NCBI GenBank assembly: GCA_964432945.1
Contig: CAYSPO010000001.1
Location: forward strand, 1 to 64,000
DNA length: 64,000 nucleotides
Direction: 5' to 3'
Source of the DNA: CAYSPO01 sp964432945
Lineage (GTDB): Bacteria > Bacillota > Clostridia > Tissierellales > Peptoniphilaceae
Positions 16,890 to 26,663 of the stretch are shown one piece after another. Both the position numbers and the translations under genes were made by a program. The number at the start of each line of letters is the position of its first letter. The stretch's first letter is position 1. The notes under the pieces were generated by a model. The model was not told the origin of the DNA. It made no database searches and was given only the letters and a program-made list of their open reading frames with translations.

Positions 16890-17948
16890 TTGAAAAAATT
16901 AACAATATTACTTTTATCTTTAGCCATAGCTGGCTGTTCAGGAACTAATGAAGTTAAAGACTCAGGCAAAGAAGTAACTTCTATTGAAGAAAAACAAGTT
17001 AATGAAAATGAAACTGAAAGTATAGTAGAAACAGAAGATGAAATTTCACATGAAGCTAGAGATTTAGATAGATATGAAATTAAAGATAATGGCGATTCTA
17101 TAACTTTTATCGATGATAGGGACAAGGAAGTAACTTTAAAGAAGAATCCGAAAAGAGTTGTAAGTCTATATAATTCTTACCTTGACCTTTGGAATGAGAT
17201 GGGTGGAGAGGTTATTGGAACTGTGAATCCTTCTGATGATCTTCCTATTGAACTTTCCTATAGTCCAGAGCTTGTAGGAAAGGCAAATGAGCCAAGTATG
17301 GAAAAAGTAATTAGTCTTGAGCCAGATCTTGTATTTATTTCATCTTTTAAAAACTCTAAAGCTATGGCTAATCCATTAGAAGAAATGGGAGTAGGAGTTC
17401 TTGATTTTAATATAGAAAGTAAGGAAGAATACTTTAAGCTAGTAAGGATATTTTCCCTTTTACTGGATGATGAAGAGCTTTATCAGAAATATGCTTTAGA
17501 TATGGAAAAAGAAATAAATAATATTATTAGTGAAGTACCGGAAGATGAAGAAAAATCTAAGGTTATTGTTCTTATTTCTTCTGCTAAAAAAATAATGGTT
17601 AAAGATTCAGATACTATAACTGGGGAAATTATTAAGGATTTAGGAGCTAATAATCTAGCTGATTTAAGTGATATAGGAGGAGAAGAAGGGGAGTTTAGTA
17701 TGGAAAAACTTCTTGAAGAAAATCCAGACTATATTTTCGTTGTACCTATGGGTTCAGACTTAGAAGCCATTGAAGAAAAAAGAAAAGAAGAATTAGAAAA
17801 TAATGAAGTTTGGTCAAATCTAAAGGCAGTAAAAGAAGGAAATTACATTATTCTTTCTAAAGAATTGTTTAATTTCAAACCAAACTATAAATATATAGAG
17901 GCTTATGAGGCAATGGCTGAGTACCTTTACCCAGAAACTTTTAAATAG
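16890..17948 (+). CDS. FecB/BtuF-type substrate-binding lipoprotein
   Basis: The 352-residue protein has a lipoprotein signal (LLLSLAIAGCSG), a charged linker of about 45 residues, and a helical-backbone periplasmic-binding-protein domain that begins around VTLKKNPKRVVSLYNSY. It also contains the segment EKVISLEPDLVFISS usual in BtuF/FhuD proteins. It starts at TTG 16890 after AAGGAG. The riboswitch and the cbi genes that follow point to a corrinoid as ligand; a siderophore cannot be excluded from sequence alone. Confidence 0.85.
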   Translation: MKKLTILLLSLAIAGCSGTNEVKDSGKEVTSIEEKQVNENETESIVETEDEISHEARDLDRYEIKDNGDSITFIDDRDKEVTLKKNPKRVVSLYNSYLDLWNEMGGEVIGTVNPSDDLPIELSYSPELVGKANEPSMEKVISLEPDLVFISSFKNSKAMANPLEEMGVGVLDFNIESKEEYFKLVRIFSLLLDDEELYQKYALDMEKEINNIISEVPEDEEKSKVIVLISSAKKIMVKDSDTITGEIIKDLGANNLADLSDIGGEEGEFSMEKLLEENPDYIFVVPMGSDLEAIEEKRKEELENNEVWSNLKAVKEGNYIILSKELFNFKPNYKYIEAYEAMAEYLYPETFK

Positions 17949-17956
17949 GAGGATTA

Positions 17957-18691
17957 ATGAAAAAAGGTCTAATAATTGGTTCATTTGGAACTACTGATAG
18001 GCAGGCTCGTGAAAAATCACTTGATAAAATTTTCCAAGATATAGAAAAGGAAGTTTCTTACCCATGTGTTGAAGCTTATACTTCAAGGATTGTAAAAAAA
18101 CGAATTATGGATAACGAAAATATCCATAAATTAAATGAAATAGAAGCAGTTAAAAGTCTTAAAGATAAAGGAATAGAAGAAATATATATTCAACCAATTC
18201 ATGTTATAACGGGTTTTGAATATGAAAAATTAAAAAACTTAGGATATAAAATATCTAAGCCTCTTTTTCATGAGCAAACAGATTATAAAACTTTAATAGG
18301 TGCTTTAGAGATAGAAGATAATGATGATATAACTATATTTGTAGGGCATGGATCCAATCATCAGGCAGATAAATATTATTCAATTCTGGAGAAAAATCTT
18401 CAAGATATCCATGGAGAAAAAGTATTTGTCTCCACTATTGAGGGAGAAGATGACTTTGAAAATTTACTAAAGAAACTTGAAAAATTAGAGAATAAATCGA
18501 TCTTACTTAGACCATTGATGCTGGTAGCTGGAGTTCATGTTAGAGATGATTTATCTTCAAGTGAAGAAAATTCTTGGAAGTCGAAACTTGAAAAACTAGG
18601 TTATAAGATAGATATAGATAAAAGAGGACTGGGAGAATTAAAAGGAATTAGGGATATTTTTGTAGAAAAAGCGAAGGAGCTTATAGGTTAA
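17957..18691 (+). CDS. cbiK: sirohydrochlorin cobaltochelatase CbiK
   Basis: CbiK inserts Co2+ into sirohydrochlorin, the entry step of the anaerobic B12 pathway. The 244-residue length fits the class II family, and two expected metal-binding regions are visible: PIHVITGFEYEKL (catalytic His) and FVGHGSNHQADKYY. There is no signal peptide, so it is cytoplasmic. The stop overlaps the cbiL start (TAATG). Confidence 0.9.
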   Translation: MKKGLIIGSFGTTDRQAREKSLDKIFQDIEKEVSYPCVEAYTSRIVKKRIMDNENIHKLNEIEAVKSLKDKGIEEIYIQPIHVITGFEYEKLKNLGYKISKPLFHEQTDYKTLIGALEIEDNDDITIFVGHGSNHQADKYYSILEKNLQDIHGEKVFVSTIEGEDDFENLLKKLEKLENKSILLRPLMLVAGVHVRDDLSSSEENSWKSKLEKLGYKIDIDKRGLGELKGIRDIFVEKAKELIG

Positions 18692-19356
18692 TGAGGAAAC
18701 TTGATGTTATAGGAATTGGGCCTGGAGCCAGCGATTTATTAACTTTGAGAGCAGTTAATAGGATAAAAGAAGCTGATTCAATTTTTGTTCCAGTAAATAA
18801 AGGAAAGAACTTAGCTCTAGATACAGTTAAAGAATTTATTGAAAGAAAAAATATTATAGAACTAGACTTTCCTATGAAAAAAGTTACAAAATCTCATTAT
18901 GAGAAAGCAGCAAAAATTATAGATGAAAACCTAATTAATAGGGGAGTTTATTTAACTATAGGAGATGCAATGATTTATGCAACTTCTCTTTATATAGCAG
19001 ATGAATTAGCAAAACTTAAGACAGATATTGTTCTTGAAAATGTTCCAGGTATAACTTCCTATTTAGCTGCTTTTAATAGAGTAAATTTACCATTAACACT
19101 AAAGGGAGAAAAATTTCTATTAATTGACGATATTGAAAATACACCAGAAAAATTACTTAATGAAGTAGATTCAATAGCTGTTTTGAAAACTTATAAAAAT
19201 CCTGAAAAAATAAAGGAAAAATTAGAAAGCTATGGCTTTAATCCTAGATATATTCAAAGGCTTTCTATGAAAGAAGAAAGGGTATTTGAAATAGACGAGG
19301 AAATATCTGGAGAAAAAGATTATATTTCTTTAATGGTTGCACGAAAGGATAGGTAA
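18691..19356 (+). CDS. cbiL: cobalt-precorrin-2 C20-methyltransferase CbiL
   Basis: The 221-residue SAM-dependent tetrapyrrole methylase has the family start LDVIGIGPGASDLLTLRAV and the motifs YLTIGDAMIYATS and VPGITSYLAAFNR. Its place directly after cbiK, and its resemblance to CobI/CbiL, indicate methylation at C20 of cobalt-factor II. Genes on both sides are translationally coupled. Confidence 0.88.
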   Translation: MRKLDVIGIGPGASDLLTLRAVNRIKEADSIFVPVNKGKNLALDTVKEFIERKNIIELDFPMKKVTKSHYEKAAKIIDENLINRGVYLTIGDAMIYATSLYIADELAKLKTDIVLENVPGITSYLAAFNRVNLPLTLKGEKFLLIDDIENTPEKLLNEVDSIAVLKTYKNPEKIKEKLESYGFNPRYIQRLSMKEERVFEIDEEISGEKDYISLMVARKDR

Positions 19357-19359
19357 GTT

Positions 19360-20646
19360 TTGAGAGGACTAATGATAAGTGGACCTTCTTCAAATTCTGG
19401 AAAAACTATTTTTACTTTAGCTTTAGCTAGAGTTTTAACTAGAAAAGGAATTGATGTATGCCCCTTTAAAACTGGCTCAGATTTTATAGATCCAAGTTAT
19501 CATAAACTAGCTTCAGGAAATAATTGTGGAAATTTAGATATACATATGCAGAAAGAAACTGGGCTCTCTACATCTCTTTCTCTAAATAAAGGGGAGTTTG
19601 CCTTAATTGAAGGAGCAATGGGATATTTTGATGGAAAGCTAGGCTCTTGTGAGGCATCTGCATTTGATATAGGAGAAAAGTTAGATATCAATGCCATCTT
19701 GGTTTATAAGCCGGAAGGCGAAATGTATACAATGATTCCCAAAGTAAAAGGAATGGTTGATTTTTCCAAAGGGCGTATTAAAGGTATAGTTTTGAATATG
19801 GTAAAACCATATTTTTATGAAGCTATTAAAGATGATTTAGAAAGATTAGCTGGTGTAAAAGTTCTCGGCTATATTCCTTATTCTAATGACCTTGAAATTG
19901 GTTCAAGGCATCTAGGGCTTTATCTACCTGATAAAGAAAAGACTAATGAGCTAATTGATACTGCAGCTGATTTACTAGAAAAAAATATAAAAATCGATGA
20001 ATTATTAACTTTATCTAATAATATTGAAACAAAAGAAGAATACTATAAAAAAGTTAATAAGAAAATACTTATTGCAAAAGATGAGGCTTTTTCTTTTAAC
20101 TATAACGAGAATTTAAGACTTTTAGAGAAAATAGCCGATGTAGAATACTTTTCTCCTTTACATGATAAAGAAATTAAAAAAGCTGATTTAGTAATTATCG
20201 GTGGAGGATATCCTGAACTTTATTTAAAGGAATTATCTGAAAATATTTCTATGAAAAAATCTATTATAGATTTTTCTAAAAATAATGGACAAATCTTAGC
20301 TATGGGGGGAGGACTTATGTATTTAAGTGAAAGTATAAATTCTTATCCAATGCTTGGCATTTTTGAAGGGAATTCTTTAATAAGAGATAAAAGAGTTAGA
20401 TTTGGCTATGTTGATATAGAGATAGAAAAAGATTGTCTTCTTGGAAAAAAAGGAGATTTTATACCAGCTAAAGAATCACACTATGGAGATTTTATAAGCC
20501 CTTTAGAGACTTTTCTAAATATAAAAAGAAAAAATAAATCTTGGAAGTGTGGATATCAAGTAAGAAATACTATGGGACTTTTCGCTCACATAAATTTTGC
20601 CTATGACATTGGCAAGATCTATGAGTTTTTAGGAGGAAATAAATAG
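19360..20646 (+). CDS. cbiA: cobyrinate a,c-diamide synthase CbiA
   Basis: The 428-residue enzyme amidates the a and c side chains of cobyrinate using glutamine and ATP. The N-terminal ATPase domain begins GPSSNSGKTIFTLALARVL. The C-terminal part is the class I glutamine amidotransferase-like domain with IIGGGYPELYLKEL; the nucleophile region reads ILAMGGGLMYLSES, where most CbiA proteins have a Cys (AxCGG). I see Gly-Gly there instead, so the amidotransferase Cys seems to be replaced. The start is TTG 19360; ATG 19372 is an alternative. Confidence 0.88.
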   Translation: MRGLMISGPSSNSGKTIFTLALARVLTRKGIDVCPFKTGSDFIDPSYHKLASGNNCGNLDIHMQKETGLSTSLSLNKGEFALIEGAMGYFDGKLGSCEASAFDIGEKLDINAILVYKPEGEMYTMIPKVKGMVDFSKGRIKGIVLNMVKPYFYEAIKDDLERLAGVKVLGYIPYSNDLEIGSRHLGLYLPDKEKTNELIDTAADLLEKNIKIDELLTLSNNIETKEEYYKKVNKKILIAKDEAFSFNYNENLRLLEKIADVEYFSPLHDKEIKKADLVIIGGGYPELYLKELSENISMKKSIIDFSKNNGQILAMGGGLMYLSESINSYPMLGIFEGNSLIRDKRVRFGYVDIEIEKDCLLGKKGDFIPAKESHYGDFISPLETFLNIKRKNKSWKCGYQVRNTMGLFAHINFAYDIGKIYEFLGGNK

Positions 20647-21269
20647 TGTATATAAAAAATCCAAAAGAAATTGAAGTAAAAAGCTTCGACATTATTGAAG
20701 AAGTTATGGACGATACAAGTTTTACAGAAGATGAAAAGTTAATAGTTAAAAGAATGATTCATACTACTGGAGATTTAGACTATAGGAAAATTGTTTGTAT
20801 AGAGAATGACTTTATATCTAAGGCAGAAAATTATATAAAAGCTGGGAATATAATCTATACAGATACTAAAATGGTTTATTCAGGAATTAATAAGAAAAAT
20901 TTAGGAAAATTTAATTCTAAAGCCAAGTTTTTCATAGATGACGAGGATATTTTTAAAAAAGCAAAAGAAACTGGATTAACAAGGTCTTCTCTTTGTATTG
21001 ATAAGGCGATAGATCAAGGAATTAAGGGATTTGTTATTGGAAATGCTCCAACAGCTTTATTTAGACTTATGGAGTTTATGGAAGAAGGTTTCAATCCAGA
21101 ATTTATTATAGGTGTGCCAGTTGGTTTTGTAGGTGCAGCTGAATCTAAAGAAGCATTAAGAGATAAGAAATTTATAGTTCCCAAAATTACAACCATTGGT
21201 AATAAAGGTGGTAGTAATGTTGCTGCTTCAATAGTTAATGCTCTTCTTTATATGAATGGGGATAGGTAA
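20646..21269 (+). CDS. cbiC: cobalt-precorrin-8 methylmutase CbiC
   Basis: CbiC moves a methyl group from C11 to C12 of cobalt-precorrin-8. The 207-residue protein has the catalytic-histidine region VKRMIHTTGDLDY and the segment IIGVPVGFVGAAESKEAL. It starts at GTG 20646, overlapping the cbiA stop, and its own stop overlaps the cbiD start (TAATG). Confidence 0.92.
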   Translation: MYIKNPKEIEVKSFDIIEEVMDDTSFTEDEKLIVKRMIHTTGDLDYRKIVCIENDFISKAENYIKAGNIIYTDTKMVYSGINKKNLGKFNSKAKFFIDDEDIFKKAKETGLTRSSLCIDKAIDQGIKGFVIGNAPTALFRLMEFMEEGFNPEFIIGVPVGFVGAAESKEALRDKKFIVPKITTIGNKGGSNVAASIVNALLYMNGDR

Positions 21270-22330
21270 TGGAAAAATACTTAATCCACGAGGGGAAGAA
21301 GCTAAGATATGGATACACTACTGGTTCTTGTGCTCAAGCAGCTACAAAAGCTGCAGGGTTAGGTCTTTTAACTGGCGAAATTCCAGACTATATAGAAATT
21401 AAAACCCCTGAAAATATATTACTAACTCTAGAGGTTTTAGACAAAACAATTGGAGAAAATGAAGTATCTTGTGCGATTAGAAAAGATGCTGGAGATGATC
21501 CAGATGTAACGGATGGAATACTTATTTATTCTAGAGTAAAAAAATCTTTAGATAGTGAAATTCATATATCTGCAGGTGAAGGTGTTGGAATAATAACAAG
21601 AAAAAATTTATTCGGTGAAATAGGCGATCCAGCTATAAATCCAGTTCCCTTAAAGATGATTAGAAAAGAATTAGAAAATCTTGGTGGTGAACTTAGTGCA
21701 GAAATCTATGTACCAGAAGGTGAGGCTATTGCCAAGAGAACCTTCAATAGTCAATTAGGAATTAAAGGTGGAATTTCAATAATCGGGACTACTGGTTTAG
21801 TTAAGCCAATGAGTACAGAAGCCTTGCTAAAAACTATTTACTTAGAAATAGATATGATTGCAGAAGAAAATATAAATAAGGGTATAGCCTTTGTTCCTGG
21901 TTCTTATGGAGAAGAACTTTATAGAAAAAGTAATATAAATCTTCAAGTAGTCAAAGTTTCTAACTATATGGGAGATGCTTTGATGTATGCAGCTAGTCTT
22001 GGTTTTAAGAAAGTTGTTATATTTGGTCATGTAGGAAAATTATCTAAATTATCTATAGGAATTTTCAATACCCATAATAGAATTGCCGATGGAAGAAAAG
22101 AGTCTTTTATTTATTATCTTGCTTTAGAAGGAGAAAATAAGCAAATTATAAATGCAGTTAATAAAAGCCAATCAGCTGAGCAAATTGTGGAGATTTTACT
22201 AGATAAAGGGAAAAAATATATATTTGAAGAAATGAAAAAGGGAATTGAGGAAAGAGTAAAGTCTTACTTAAAGGATTCATCTCTTGATGTTAGTGTTTAT
22301 ATCTACTCAATGGAAAGAGGATTATTATGA
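21269..22330 (+). CDS. cbiD: cobalt-precorrin-5B C1-methyltransferase CbiD
   Basis: The 353-residue protein has the hallmark N-terminus LRYGYTTGSCAQAATKAA and the segments AGDDPDVTDG and IIGTTGLVKPMS. CbiD methylates C1 during ring contraction in the anaerobic pathway. It lies between cbiC and cbiE with overlapping junctions. Confidence 0.95.
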   Translation: MEKYLIHEGKKLRYGYTTGSCAQAATKAAGLGLLTGEIPDYIEIKTPENILLTLEVLDKTIGENEVSCAIRKDAGDDPDVTDGILIYSRVKKSLDSEIHISAGEGVGIITRKNLFGEIGDPAINPVPLKMIRKELENLGGELSAEIYVPEGEAIAKRTFNSQLGIKGGISIIGTTGLVKPMSTEALLKTIYLEIDMIAEENINKGIAFVPGSYGEELYRKSNINLQVVKVSNYMGDALMYAASLGFKKVVIFGHVGKLSKLSIGIFNTHNRIADGRKESFIYYLALEGENKQIINAVNKSQSAEQIVEILLDKGKKYIFEEMKKGIEERVKSYLKDSSLDVSVYIYSMERGLL

Positions 22331-22917
22331 TAAAGGTTTGCGGAATTGGTCCAGGACATCCTGATTATTTAACTTTTGAGTCCTATAAAATAATTAAAGA
22401 ATCAGAGAAAGTTTATGCATTCAAAAGGGCTAAAGAAACTTTAAAAAATATAAGAGATGATATTATTGAAATTTCTTCTTTGAAAAATCTACTTCCTTTA
22501 GGAAATGAAAATATAACAATACTTGCCTCAGGTGATCCTTTGTTTTTTGGAATTTGTAAGTATCTTAAAGATAAGGGAGTAGAAATAGAATCAGTTTCCC
22601 CTGGGATCAGTTCTTACCAATATCTTATGGCTAAGCTAAATTTACCTTGGCAAGATGCCTTTCTTGGTTCACTTCATAATAGAGAAATAGATTTCAAAAA
22701 TCTTTTAAGGGAAGAACTTATAATTTTACTTACTGATTTAGAAAATAATCCAAATTATATTTCTAAAGAACTGTCTAAAATAGGATTTCAAGGAAAAATA
22801 ATAGCTGGTTATGACCTTTCTTATCCAGAAGAGAAAATTATAGAAAAAACTATTGGTGAGAGTTTTGATGAAAAAAATGGACTTGCAGTTGTGGTGGTAA
22901 TAAATGAGATGGTTTAA
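22327..22917 (+). CDS. cbiE: cobalt-precorrin-7 C5-methyltransferase CbiE
   Basis: The 196-residue tetrapyrrole methylase starts MIKVCGIGPGHPDYLTFES and has LASGDPLFFGICKYL and SPGISSYQYLMAKL. In many bacteria CbiE is fused to CbiT as CobL; here the two are separate but overlap by 14 bp. It methylates C5, and CbiT acts on C15 with decarboxylation. Confidence 0.9.
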   Translation: MIKVCGIGPGHPDYLTFESYKIIKESEKVYAFKRAKETLKNIRDDIIEISSLKNLLPLGNENITILASGDPLFFGICKYLKDKGVEIESVSPGISSYQYLMAKLNLPWQDAFLGSLHNREIDFKNLLREELIILLTDLENNPNYISKELSKIGFQGKIIAGYDLSYPEEKIIEKTIGESFDEKNGLAVVVVINEMV

Positions 22918-23464
22918 AGATGAAGATTTTATAAGAGATAAAGTGCCTATGTCAAAAGAGGAAGTCAGATTTATAACTTCTGCTCTTTTTCAAATAAAAG
23001 AAGGGGATAAAATACTTGATATCGGTACTGGAACTGGCTCGATGTCTTGTCAGTTTGCAGAACTTGGAGCGGATGTATATGGTATTGAGTCAAAAGAGTT
23101 AGCTTATGATCTAACTATAAAGAATTTCGAAAACTTTGGACTTAAAGGCAAGTTTATAAAGGGATTTGCTCCTGAAGATCTAGATAAGTTAGGAGAAAAC
23201 TCTTACGATAAAGTTTTTATTGGAGGATCAAGAGGTAGACTAGAAGAAATCTTTCTTTACTTAGATAAAAATTTAAAAAACAGAGGAATTTTAATAGGAA
23301 ATTTTATTAGCCTTGATAATCTAAGTGAGTTTAGACATCTATTAAAGAAAAACTCATATTCAGATATTTCTTGTAGGCTAGTTCAAGTCTCTAAAGAAGA
23401 TAAGCTGGGACTTATGAGGGGAGAAAACCCGATTTATATAATAAAAGGAGTAAAAAATGATTAG
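22904..23464 (+). CDS. cbiT: cobalt-precorrin-6B C15-methyltransferase (decarboxylating) CbiT
   Basis: This is a Rossmann-fold SAM methyltransferase of 186 residues with the N-terminal PMSKEEVRFITSALFQI and the SAM motif ILDIGTGTGSMSCQFAELG, both typical of CbiT. It methylates C15 and decarboxylates the C12 acetate. Both ends overlap neighbouring genes (cbiE upstream, cbiF downstream). Confidence 0.92.
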   Translation: MRWFKDEDFIRDKVPMSKEEVRFITSALFQIKEGDKILDIGTGTGSMSCQFAELGADVYGIESKELAYDLTIKNFENFGLKGKFIKGFAPEDLDKLGENSYDKVFIGGSRGRLEEIFLYLDKNLKNRGILIGNFISLDNLSEFRHLLKKNSYSDISCRLVQVSKEDKLGLMRGENPIYIIKGVKND

Positions 23465-24209
23465 TTTTGTAGGAGCAGGGCCAGGAGATCCGGATTTAAT
23501 AACGGTTAAAGGAAGACGAATTTTAGAAAATGCAGATGTAATTATTTATGCTGGAAGTCTTGTTGATCCTTCTCATTTAGAAGTTAATCAAGAAGCAGAG
23601 ATTTATAATTCAGCCAAAATGAACTTAGATGAAGTTTTAGATGTAATGGTTAGGGCTGACAAGGCTGGCAAGGATGTTTGTAGGTTACATACTGGGGATC
23701 CAACTATTTATGGAGCTATCCAAGAACAGATGGATTATTTAGAAAAACTAGATATTTCCTATGAACTAATTCCTGGAGTAAGTTCTTTTTCAGCTGCAGC
23801 TTGTGCAATTAAAAGAGAATTTACTTTGCCTGATGTAAGTCAAACTATAATTTTAACGAGAATTGCAGGAAGAACTCCAGTACCTGAGAAAGAAAAACTC
23901 TCTAGCCTTGCTCAGCATAGGGCGTCAATGGCAATCTTTCTTTCTGTCCAAGATATTGAATCGGTGGTAGGAGAACTTTTAGAATCTTATAGGGAAGATA
24001 CACCTGTAGCAGTTGTTTATAGGGCGAGTTGGTCTGATGAAAAGATTGTAATTTCAATCTTAAAAGATATAGCTGAAAAAGTTAAAGATGCAGATATAAA
24101 TAGACAGGCTCAAATCCTTGTAGGAGATTTTATAGACACAGAATATTCTAAATCTAAACTTTACGATAAAAACTTCACTACTGGATATCGAAAGGCTGAA
24201 GATGATTAG
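23457..24209 (+). CDS. cbiF: cobalt-precorrin-4 C11-methyltransferase CbiF
   Basis: The 250-residue methylase has the family start MISFVGAGPGDPDLITVKG and the motifs VIIYAGSLVDPSHL, RLHTGDPTIYGAIQEQM and LIPGVSSFSAAA, which identify CobM/CbiF. It methylates C11. GGAG precedes the ATG, which lies within the end of cbiT. Confidence 0.94.
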   Translation: MISFVGAGPGDPDLITVKGRRILENADVIIYAGSLVDPSHLEVNQEAEIYNSAKMNLDEVLDVMVRADKAGKDVCRLHTGDPTIYGAIQEQMDYLEKLDISYELIPGVSSFSAAACAIKREFTLPDVSQTIILTRIAGRTPVPEKEKLSSLAQHRASMAIFLSVQDIESVVGELLESYREDTPVAVVYRASWSDEKIVISILKDIAEKVKDADINRQAQILVGDFIDTEYSKSKLYDKNFTTGYRKAEDD

Positions 24210-25188
24210 CATAATTTCATTTACTTCTAGTGGATTTAAAATTGGGAAGAAAATAGAAAATCATTTTGAAAATTGTAAGCATTATTATCATAAAGACTTA
24301 GGCGTAAAAGTTAGCTCTTTAATGAAAGATATATACGAAGAAAGCCAAGCAATAGTTTTTATTTCGGCAACTGGTATAGCTGTTAGAATGATTAGCCCCT
24401 ATATAAAGAATAAAAAAGTTGATCCAGCTGTTTTAGTTATAGATGACCAAGGTAGATTTATAATTCCTTTATTTAGTGGTCACTTGGGAGGAGCCAATGA
24501 ACTTAGCAAAAAAATTACAGAGCTTTTTCCTAAATCTACACTCGTTATAACTACAGCTTCTGATTCAAGAGGCTTTATAAGTCCTGACTTATTTGTAAAA
24601 GATATGGGTTTTTATTTTTACAACGAAGAAAAATTAACGGAATTTACTTCGGCCATGGTAGAAGGAGAAAAGATTTATTTATATAGTGAAGTAGAGATTA
24701 ATTGGGACTATCCAAACTTTATAAGGATAGATAGTCTTGAAAACATAAAAGATTCTGAAAAACTTATTTATATATCTTCTAGGAAAATTTCAGGGAAATA
24801 TAATTATTTACAAATTATTCCTAAAAATCTCCACCTAGGGATTGGTTGTAGAAGAGGAGTTAGCTCTAAGCTTATGAGAGAGTTTGTTGAAGAAGTATTT
24901 AAGGATAATAAACTTTTACCAGAGGCTATAGAAAGTATTTCTTCAATAGATCTAAAATCTGATGAGCAAGGAATTTTAGAGTTAGCTAAGAATTACAAAG
25001 CTAAAACTATTTTTTATAGAACAGAAGAATTACAGGAAGTTGAATATATGTTTGAGATTTCAGAATTTGTAAGAAAAACTGTAGGAACAGGATCTGTGGC
25101 AGAAGCTTCATGCTATTTAACTAGTAAAAATATTATTGTTGATAAAAAAAATGCTCCTAGTATGACGCTCGCTGTAGGGAGGAAATAA
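24202..25188 (+). CDS. cbiG: cobalt-precorrin-5A hydrolase CbiG
   Basis: CbiG opens the delta-lactone of cobalt-precorrin-5A and releases acetaldehyde, a step unique to the anaerobic route. The 328-residue protein contains VFISATGIAVRMISPYI and LFSGHLGGANELSKKI in the N-terminal domain, and LGIGCRRGVSSKLM with VGTGSVAEASC in the C-terminal (CobE-like) domain. It overlaps cbiF and cbiH. Confidence 0.94.
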   Translation: MISIISFTSSGFKIGKKIENHFENCKHYYHKDLGVKVSSLMKDIYEESQAIVFISATGIAVRMISPYIKNKKVDPAVLVIDDQGRFIIPLFSGHLGGANELSKKITELFPKSTLVITTASDSRGFISPDLFVKDMGFYFYNEEKLTEFTSAMVEGEKIYLYSEVEINWDYPNFIRIDSLENIKDSEKLIYISSRKISGKYNYLQIIPKNLHLGIGCRRGVSSKLMREFVEEVFKDNKLLPEAIESISSIDLKSDEQGILELAKNYKAKTIFYRTEELQEVEYMFEISEFVRKTVGTGSVAEASCYLTSKNIIVDKKNAPSMTLAVGRK

Positions 25189-25931
25189 TGAATAAACTTT
25201 ATATTATAGGTATAGGACCAGGTGGAGCTGGCTCTATGACTTTAGATGCTATTGATAAGATTAAAGAATCGGATGCTATTGTTGCTTATGGCCCATATTT
25301 AGATTATATAAAAGAAGCTATTGATATTGAAGGAAAAGAAACTTTTACTTCAGGAATGACTAAAGAAATAGAAAGATGTCAAAAGGCAATAGATTTAGCT
25401 TTAGAAGGAAAAACAACTTCTATTCTTTCTACAGGAGATGCTGGTCAATATGGAATGGCAGGTCCCATTTATGAGCTTTTAATTGAACAAGGAAAGATTA
25501 ATAAAGTGTGTGTAGAGGTTATTCCTGGTGTTGGAGCTATATATGCAGCAGCTGCAGAAGTTGGAGCTCCGATAATGATGGACCTTGCTTTAATTAGTCT
25601 TTCTGATTTATTAGTTCCTTGGGAAACAATTGAAAAAAGATTAGATAAGGCAGCAGATGCTGATTTTGTTATAGGAATATACAACCCTAGATCTAAAACT
25701 AGAGTTAAGCATTTACCGAGAGCTTTAGAGATAATAGGGAAATATAGAGATAAGGAAACTCCTGTAGCTTTAGTAAGAAATGCAGGAAGAGATGATACTT
25801 ATATTGAATTAAGTAATTTAAATGATTTTGACTATGAAAAAGCTGATATGAAATCCTTGGTTATAGTGGGTAACTCTACAAGTATGATAAAAGAGGGACT
25901 GATGATTACCAAAAGGGGATACAATATTTGA
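25188..25931 (+). CDS. cbiH: cobalt-precorrin-3 C17-methyltransferase CbiH
   Basis: The 247-residue methylase has the family start LYIIGIGPGGAGSMTLDAI and the motifs SILSTGDAGQYGMAGPIYEL, VIPGVGAIYAAAAEVGAP and IYNPRSKTR, which mark CobJ/CbiH. It methylates C17 and contracts the ring. The stop overlaps the TTG start of cbiJ. Confidence 0.93.
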   Translation: MNKLYIIGIGPGGAGSMTLDAIDKIKESDAIVAYGPYLDYIKEAIDIEGKETFTSGMTKEIERCQKAIDLALEGKTTSILSTGDAGQYGMAGPIYELLIEQGKINKVCVEVIPGVGAIYAAAAEVGAPIMMDLALISLSDLLVPWETIEKRLDKAADADFVIGIYNPRSKTRVKHLPRALEIIGKYRDKETPVALVRNAGRDDTYIELSNLNDFDYEKADMKSLVIVGNSTSMIKEGLMITKRGYNI

Positions 25932-26659
25932 TTTGGTTAATTGGCGGGACTAGTGAAGCTAAACAATTTGTGGATAAGTTTCCTATGTCAGAAAAATTAA
26001 TAGTAAGTGTTACTACAAACTATGGAGCGTCTTTAATTAAAGACTGTAAAGTAAAAATATCTGCTATGGATTACGAAGAAATGAAAGAATTTGTAGAGGA
26101 AAATAACATCAGTGGAATCATAGATATGTCCCATCCATTTGCAGAAATAGTAACAAGTAATGCTCAAAAAATATCTAAGGACATGAAAATTAAATACCTT
26201 AGATACATAAGACCTATTACCTCTAAGGCTGATTATAGTTTTAAAGAAATGAAAGAATTTGAAAAGTTTTCTAAAGAGAATAAAGGTACATATTTCATTA
26301 CCGTTGGAAGTAAAATGATTGGGGAACTTGAAAGTATAAAAAACAAGAATAGATTTATTTATAGGATTCTTCCAATGACTAAAAGTATAGAAATTTGTAG
26401 AAAATATAATATTAAATTAGAGGATATTGTTTGTATGAAAGGACCTTTTTCTTTAGATATGAATATAGCTTTTCTAAAAGAATTTTCTGCTGATTATATG
26501 CTTATGAAAGATAGTGGAGAAGCTGGAGGAATGGAAGCTAAGTTAGGAGCTTGTGAAAAATTAGGAATAAATTCTTTAGCTTTTACCAGAAAATCAGAAG
26601 AAGGAATACAAGATATAGATGAACTTATATACAAAGCTATTGTTCTATTAGGAGAATAG
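25928..26659 (+). CDS. cbiJ: cobalt-precorrin-6A reductase CbiJ
   Basis: The 243-residue protein has MIWLIGGTSEAKQFVDKF at the N-terminus and IIDMSHPFAEIVTSNA in the middle, both characteristic of CobK/CbiJ, and KDSGEAGGMEAKLGAC near the C-terminus. It reduces cobalt-precorrin-6A with NAD(P)H. The start is TTG 25928, overlapping cbiH by 4 bp. Confidence 0.92.
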   Translation: MIWLIGGTSEAKQFVDKFPMSEKLIVSVTTNYGASLIKDCKVKISAMDYEEMKEFVEENNISGIIDMSHPFAEIVTSNAQKISKDMKIKYLRYIRPITSKADYSFKEMKEFEKFSKENKGTYFITVGSKMIGELESIKNKNRFIYRILPMTKSIEICRKYNIKLEDIVCMKGPFSLDMNIAFLKEFSADYMLMKDSGEAGGMEAKLGACEKLGINSLAFTRKSEEGIQDIDELIYKAIVLLGE

Positions 26660-26663
26660 GAAA

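Noticed and set aside
25929..25931. TGA at the end of cbiH as a possible Sec codon
   Set aside because: The protein already has family length, and the following gene starts in the overlap; there is no SECIS-like hairpin.
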